Below, piece after piece: positions 60,526 to 64,000 of a stretch of 64,000 nucleotides of DNA (positions are counted from its first letter, which is position 1; each line of letters starts with the position of its first letter). Made by a program: the position numbers and the translations under genes. The notes under the pieces are model-generated. The model was not told the DNA's origin. It searched no databases and saw only the letters and a list, made by a program, of their open reading frames with translations. Origin of the DNA: Phaeocystidibacter luteus (GTDB taxonomy: Bacteria > Bacteroidota > Bacteroidia > Flavobacteriales > Schleiferiaceae); assembly GCF_008933115.1 (NCBI RefSeq), contig NZ_WBVO01000002.1:124001-188000 (forward strand). The letters run 5' to 3'.

Positions 60526-61848
60526 GTGGAGGAATTGAAAGACAAGCTCGAATCGAGCTACATCGTTTTTGAAAATGAGCTGAACGGAGAATCAGATACT
60601 CCTGTGCACAAAATGCGCAGAGATGCTCTTGAGAACTTCGAACAACTCGGCTTCCCTACGAAGAGGAATGAGGAGTGGAAGTATACCAACCTCAAGCCCA
60701 TTCTTAAAGCCGATTACAAGCTCTTTCCTAAACAAGAAGACGATATCGAATTCAAGGATGTAAAGAAGTACTTCCTCAATGAAATCGATAGCTATAAAGT
60801 CGTATTCATCAACGGCGTGTACAGCAGCTGGCTCAGCGAGACTACACACCAGGGATACGACATCTGCACGTTCGGAAACGCACTGCGTAAGTACCCCGAT
60901 GCAATTGATGGCTATTTCAATAAAATCGCCAAGCAAGATGGGCAAGCGATGGTGTCGTTGAATACCGCATTTGCCAGCGAAGGTGCTTTCATTCGCGTGC
61001 CAAAGAACAAGGTGGTGGATAAGCCTATCCAAATCATCTTCTTCAATACGACGAATGACCGCGAAATCATGGTTCAACCTCGCAACTTGATCATTCTTGA
61101 ACAAGGTGCGAAGGCCGAAATCATTGAGCGCCATCAAAGTTTGAACGACGTACCGGTACTCACCAATGCGGTTACCGAAGTTTCAGTGGGGGCAAATGCA
61201 GAGCTTCATTATTACAAGCTTCAAAACGACCGTCACACGTCGTCTTTGGTAGATAATACGTGGATTGATCAGCATCGCGACAGTGTCGCCAAGTTTAGCA
61301 CGTTTAGCTTTGGCGGTAGAATCACTCGAAACAACCTACACTTCGGTTTGAAGGAGGAGAACTGTCTGACCTACATGAACGGTGTGACCATCATCGGTGA
61401 AAATCAGCATGTCGACCACCATACCTTAGCAGACCATCTCGTTCCACATTGCGAGAGCCACGAGCTCTACAAGGGGATTTACGACTCGAATGCAACCGGC
61501 GTGTTCAACGGTAAAATTGTGGTTCACAAAGACGCTCAAAAGACCAATGCTTTCCAGCAAAACGACAGTGTGTTATTGAGTGATAGAGCTACTGTAGATG
61601 CAAAACCTCAGCTTGAGATTTACGCAGATGATGTGGCCTGTTCCCATGGTTGTACGGTTGGTCAGCTCGACGAAGAAGCACTCTTCTACATGCGCAGCCG
61701 TGGTATTGCTGAGAAAGAAGCAAGAGCACTTTTGATGTACGCCTTTGCAAGCGATGCCCTCGGAGAAGTTGATATTCTCGAGCTACGCAAAAAGGTGAAC
61801 ATGCTCATCGCAAAGAAACTCGGAGTGAATCTGGATTTCGAACTCTAG
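60526..61848 (+). CDS. sufD: Fe-S cluster assembly protein SufD
   Basis: 440 aa scaffold partner of SufB. It starts at GTG (60526), 11 bp after sufC: MEELKDKLESSYIVFENELN. Family features: FPTKRNEEWKYTNLKPILKA, SLNTAFASEGAFIRVPKNKV, PVLTNAVTEVSVGANAELHY, and C-terminal DAQKTNAFQQNDSVLLSDRA, ADDVACSHGCTVGQLDEEAL-FYMRSRGI. The beta-helix core interacts with SufB and SufC. Last gene of the sufABCD operon. Confidence 0.98.
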   Translation: MEELKDKLESSYIVFENELNGESDTPVHKMRRDALENFEQLGFPTKRNEEWKYTNLKPILKADYKLFPKQEDDIEFKDVKKYFLNEIDSYKVVFINGVYSSWLSETTHQGYDICTFGNALRKYPDAIDGYFNKIAKQDGQAMVSLNTAFASEGAFIRVPKNKVVDKPIQIIFFNTTNDREIMVQPRNLIILEQGAKAEIIERHQSLNDVPVLTNAVTEVSVGANAELHYYKLQNDRHTSSLVDNTWIDQHRDSVAKFSTFSFGGRITRNNLHFGLKEENCLTYMNGVTIIGENQHVDHHTLADHLVPHCESHELYKGIYDSNATGVFNGKIVVHKDAQKTNAFQQNDSVLLSDRATVDAKPQLEIYADDVACSHGCTVGQLDEEALFYMRSRGIAEKEARALLMYAFASDALGEVDILELRKKVNMLIAKKLGVNLDFEL

Positions 61849-61882
61849 GTTCAGAATCATTCAGAAAAAGTAAATTACAGTC

Positions 61883-62386
61883 ATGAAATATTTCATGGCT
61901 GTTTTTTTATGCGCTCTGTTCACGGCTTGCGATCCAGCTGCACGAGTAGATCTTCCTCAACCTAAGTTGGGGGTTGATGAAGTTCTTGACCAATGGCATC
62001 AAGATGCTGCAAATGCCGACTTCGAAGCCTACTTCAGTCACTTTGAGAATGAAGAGTCGATCTTCATGGGTACGGACGAAACAGAACGTTGGACTATTGC
62101 AGAGTTTAGGCCATGGTCGAAGCCTTATTTCGACAGAGGAAAGGCTTGGTCTTTCGAGGCAACAGACCGTTGGGTTTATTACAATTCGGATAGCACAATT
62201 GCATGGTTCGATGAAGAACTTGCCACTCCGAACTTAGGTCCTTCACGAGGGTCAGGTGTTTTAAAACTCACCCCTGAAGGATGGAAAATCGCTCACTATA
62301 ATCTCTCGATTCCCATTCCAAATGCCATTGTAGGCGATGTGGTTCGTCAAATTGAGCGCGCAAACGATAGTCTTTCTGTAGAATGA
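61883..62386 (+). CDS. NTF2/SnoaL-like lipoprotein
   Basis: 167 aa. Lipoprotein signal (MKYFMAVFLCALFTAC, C16) followed by an NTF2-like fold of the SnoaL_3/DUF4440 type: DEVLDQWHQDAANADFEAYF, HFENEESIFMGTDETERWTI, AEFRPWSKPYFDRGKAWSFE and VLKLTPEGWKIAHYNLSIPI. The cavity could bind a small molecule; no enzyme residues can be assigned. 4-bp ATGA overlap with the next gene. Confidence 0.85.
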   Translation: MKYFMAVFLCALFTACDPAARVDLPQPKLGVDEVLDQWHQDAANADFEAYFSHFENEESIFMGTDETERWTIAEFRPWSKPYFDRGKAWSFEATDRWVYYNSDSTIAWFDEELATPNLGPSRGSGVLKLTPEGWKIAHYNLSIPIPNAIVGDVVRQIERANDSLSVE

Positions 62387-62877
62387 CGAGTGTCCGCGTA
62401 AGACCGAGGTTCCGACATCAACTCGCCGAAAGCGAGGAGACCATCCGTGAGAAGTTATTAATTGGATTAGAGTCGAAACCCAGCATTCATATTGTGAAGG
62501 CTCGTCAGTATCTGATCGTGGAATATAATGATGACGTGAGGCACTATTGGTCGCCTCAACTCCAACTTTCATTTGAGGAAAACGAAGAGGGGACTCTGGT
62601 TAGAGGATTGTACGGTCCGCATCCCAACGTTTGGGCGATCTTCTTTTATGGCTATGCTGCCATGGGAGTCTTGGGGATGTTCTTCCTCATCATCGGATTG
62701 TCGCAGTACCTAGTAGATCAAAGGAGTTGGGCATTTCTCGCCTTCGGCGGATGCGCGATAGTTGCAGTATTATTGTATGTCATAGCTCAGTTCGGACAGA
62801 AAGTTGGAGCGGAGCAAACCTTCGAATTGCACCATATGTACGTTGAGAGTTTGGGTCACCCGGAACAGGTGAGGTGA
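62383..62877 (+). CDS. Small membrane protein of unknown function
   Basis: 164 aa. The N-terminal half (1-80) is soluble, alpha/beta (EETIREKLLIGLESKPSIHI, VKARQYLIVEYNDDVRHYWS). Two membrane helices follow (about 86-108, WAIFFYGYAAMGVLGMFFLI; about 118-138, WAFLAFGGCAIVAVLLYVIA). Resembles the small proteins annotated as 'GTP-binding' or unknown in flavobacteria, but I cannot identify the family. Start overlaps the lipoprotein gene (ATGA), so the two are coupled. Confidence 0.65.
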   Translation: MTSVRVRPRFRHQLAESEETIREKLLIGLESKPSIHIVKARQYLIVEYNDDVRHYWSPQLQLSFEENEEGTLVRGLYGPHPNVWAIFFYGYAAMGVLGMFFLIIGLSQYLVDQRSWAFLAFGGCAIVAVLLYVIAQFGQKVGAEQTFELHHMYVESLGHPEQVR

Positions 62878-63193
62878 GGATCTTGGCGAAGCCAAGAAAG
62901 GATCGTCCGCCTATCGGCGAACGAAAGGATTTTCGTCGGCATTCGCCGCGAAAAAAGTTGGACGCCAAGAATTAGTGAAGGTATATTTAGATAGTAAAAG
63001 CCGTCAGTAAAGAGAGAAACAAGAGATTAATGCGTCAATTTGTAAAGCAGGCTAAGTTTCAACCTGGGTCTTTCATTGCCCGATAGGCGAATGACCCATT
63101 TTACCGCCTGAAGGATACAGGGTGAATCCATATATTCTAACTTTTCGCAAGTCCGAAAGTCTAATAGTCCAAAAGTCCATTAGTCTAAATAAA
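62878..63193. repeat. Spacer with two family E hairpins and an octamer array
   Basis: Family E palindromes at 62903-62923 (TCGTCCGCC-TAT-CGGCGAACGA) and 63073-63093 (TCATTGCCC-GAT-AGGCGAATGA), matching 2414-2435 and 44541-44562. From about 63149 the plus strand runs in 8-bp units (AGTCCGAA, AGTCTAAT, AGTCCAAA, AGTCCATT, AGTCTAAA) until a few bases before the ATG at 63194. The array also adds false codons to the front of the ORF. Confidence 0.85.
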
Positions 63194-63712
63194 ATGAGCC
63201 AAGAAGAATTCCTCATGATTTTCCACGGCGTCATCTTCGGGATGGCCATTGTGGATTTGGTGAGTCACACCAAGGATATTATCACGAAATCGTATTGGGA
63301 GTACATCGTATGGGCCATCATGCTCTTTGATATGGGAGCGCTCAATTGGTATTCTACATTTTACCGAATTGAGGTGTTGAAGAATGGCTACGGGTATTAC
63401 GTGCTGCTCATGCTTCCGGCAATTCTGTATTATGTAGTGGTACAAACCTTTACGCCTAGTGGGGGACGGGGATATAAGGAGTATTTCCTCGCGAATGTGA
63501 AGCCCTTTATTGGCTTGATGTTCATTTTCGGTGTAGTCAGTTTGGGCGTCGATCTCATTATTGGAATGAATATCGATTACCTATGGGAGCGAATTGCAAT
63601 TCTAGCCTTACTCATACCGGCCTATTTCATTCCCAAAGCTTGGGTTCGAATGATACCTGTAATTGTGCGGTTCGCCATTGTACTTGGGTGGGCGATTGAC
63701 CATACGTATTGA
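63194..63712 (+). CDS. Integral membrane protein of unknown family
   Basis: 172 aa from the ATG at 63194 (MSQEEFLMIFHGVIFGMAIV). Five predicted helices: 6-22, 36-54 (YIVWAIMLFDMGALNWYSTF), 65-85 (YYVLLMLPAILYYVVVQTF), 100-125 (FIGLMFIFGVVSLGVDLIIG), 135-165. No catalytic motif. Codons from 63122 to the ATG lie in the octamer array and are rejected. Function unknown. Confidence 0.7.
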   Translation: MSQEEFLMIFHGVIFGMAIVDLVSHTKDIITKSYWEYIVWAIMLFDMGALNWYSTFYRIEVLKNGYGYYVLLMLPAILYYVVVQTFTPSGGRGYKEYFLANVKPFIGLMFIFGVVSLGVDLIIGMNIDYLWERIAILALLIPAYFIPKAWVRMIPVIVRFAIVLGWAIDHTY

Positions 63713-63743
63713 GGTTGTATCTTCACGGGACAAAGCTCTCTCA

Positions 63744-64000
63744 ATGGATTCATTCAGACATAAATCAGGTAACGTAGAAGTTCACGATAGCTTCTTGTTT
63801 TTAGACTCAAAGGAGAAGCGTTACCGAAGGCAAGATTCTACGATCTTTCAGGGTTGGTCGACAAGTAGCATAGTGTTGTTTCTATTCTTGGTTGTTGCAC
63901 CTTCCGTATACTTTGGCTTTCGGTTAGATGCTTTTGAATCTTATCATCAGTTTACCGCTTTAGATTGGGCTCAGGTTGTTTATATAAATGTAGCTCTACT
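63744..64000 (+). CDS. Unknown protein, cut by the window end
   Basis: An open frame from ATG 63744 to the last base, at least 85 codons: MDSFRHKSGNVEVHDSFLFL, a charged segment (DSKEKRYRRQDSTIFQG), then a membrane helix (STSSIVLFLFLVVAPSVYFG) and the start of another. A soluble N-terminus followed by TM helices suggests a membrane enzyme or transporter; not identifiable from the fragment. It is 31 bp after the previous gene on the same strand. Confidence 0.5.
   Translation, partial: MDSFRHKSGNVEVHDSFLFLDSKEKRYRRQDSTIFQGWSTSSIVLFLFLVVAPSVYFGFRLDAFESYHQFTALDWAQVVYINVAL

Noticed and set aside
60592-61137. 181-codon minus-strand ORF
   Set aside because: Antisense to sufD, which is in a clear operon.
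63122-63193. N-terminal extension of the membrane protein ORF
   Set aside because: Encoded by AGTCC/AGTCT octamers; the ATG at 63194 starts a normal first helix.

Overview
The window reads as chromosome of a Bacteroidota bacterium, most likely order Flavobacteriales (a Cryomorphaceae/Schleiferiaceae-like marine lineage would fit; this is inference). The reasons are C-terminal type IX secretion (T9SS) sorting domains on several secreted proteins, an S46 dipeptidyl-peptidase, families largely confined to Bacteroidota (DUF6341/DUF6427, DUF2480, HU-CCDC81 plus SPOR), TAnnTTTG -7 promoter boxes, and no consistent Shine-Dalgarno sequences. I see no rRNA, insertion sequence, phage or CRISPR. One tRNA, tRNA-Gln(TTG), is present.

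Layout. 1-7.9 kb: Na+/solute symporter, thioredoxin-like protein, a T9SS cargo protein, and a minus-strand group of small proteins (Cna-B-like secreted protein, predicted winged-helix/TM protein, SRPBCC protein, beta-barrel), separated by repeat-rich spacers. 8-17 kb: purD with a DUF6341/DUF6427 pair, a thioesterase, an HU/SPOR protein, fructosamine kinase, PdeM nuclease, a K+ channel with an O6-methylguanine methyltransferase, a lipoprotein and an Omp85-type barrel. 17.4-22.2 kb: the rimP-nusA-infB operon with a hairpin-containing leader. 22.2-34 kb: sirtuin, secreted proteins, VIT1-type transporter, orphan receiver, M28 peptidase and a TPR histidine kinase/LuxR regulator pair. 34-38.3 kb: a barrel protein and an MBOAT/SGNH envelope acylation pair. 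38.3-40.6 kb: a small accessory patch (PIN/HTH toxin-antitoxin-like pair and two orphan genes) next to tRNA-Gln and tRNA fragments. 40.6-50.6 kb: acyltransferase, bile-acid-type transporter, acyl-CoA carboxylase beta subunit, LepA, lipoprotein, Crp-like regulator, DinB protein and S46 peptidase. 51.3-61.8 kb: the SUF Fe-S assembly system in two divergent blocks (sufS-sufE-sufT-DUF2480-DUF3050 on minus, sufA-sufB-sufC-sufD on plus) separated by bestrophin, nucleoside deaminase and an SPFH lipoprotein. 61.9-64 kb: small envelope proteins and a gene cut by the window end.

The most unusual structure is the intergenic DNA. Several repeat families recur in almost every long spacer: (A) a ~47-bp unit holding a TCCCGA...TCGGGA hairpin; (B) a hairpin around GCACGGACTAAAGTCCGTGC; (C) a ~110-140-bp element ending in GTAAACGTTTAC; (D) a 123-bp tandem repeat; (E) an ATTCGCC...GGCGAAT hairpin; and, linked to A and B, arrays of degenerate 8-bp units (type TCCATAAG, TCCAACCC, TCTAACAG) kept in strict 8-bp register that often run up to a start codon. 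They generate false N-terminal extensions of ORFs, so several starts here were moved inward.
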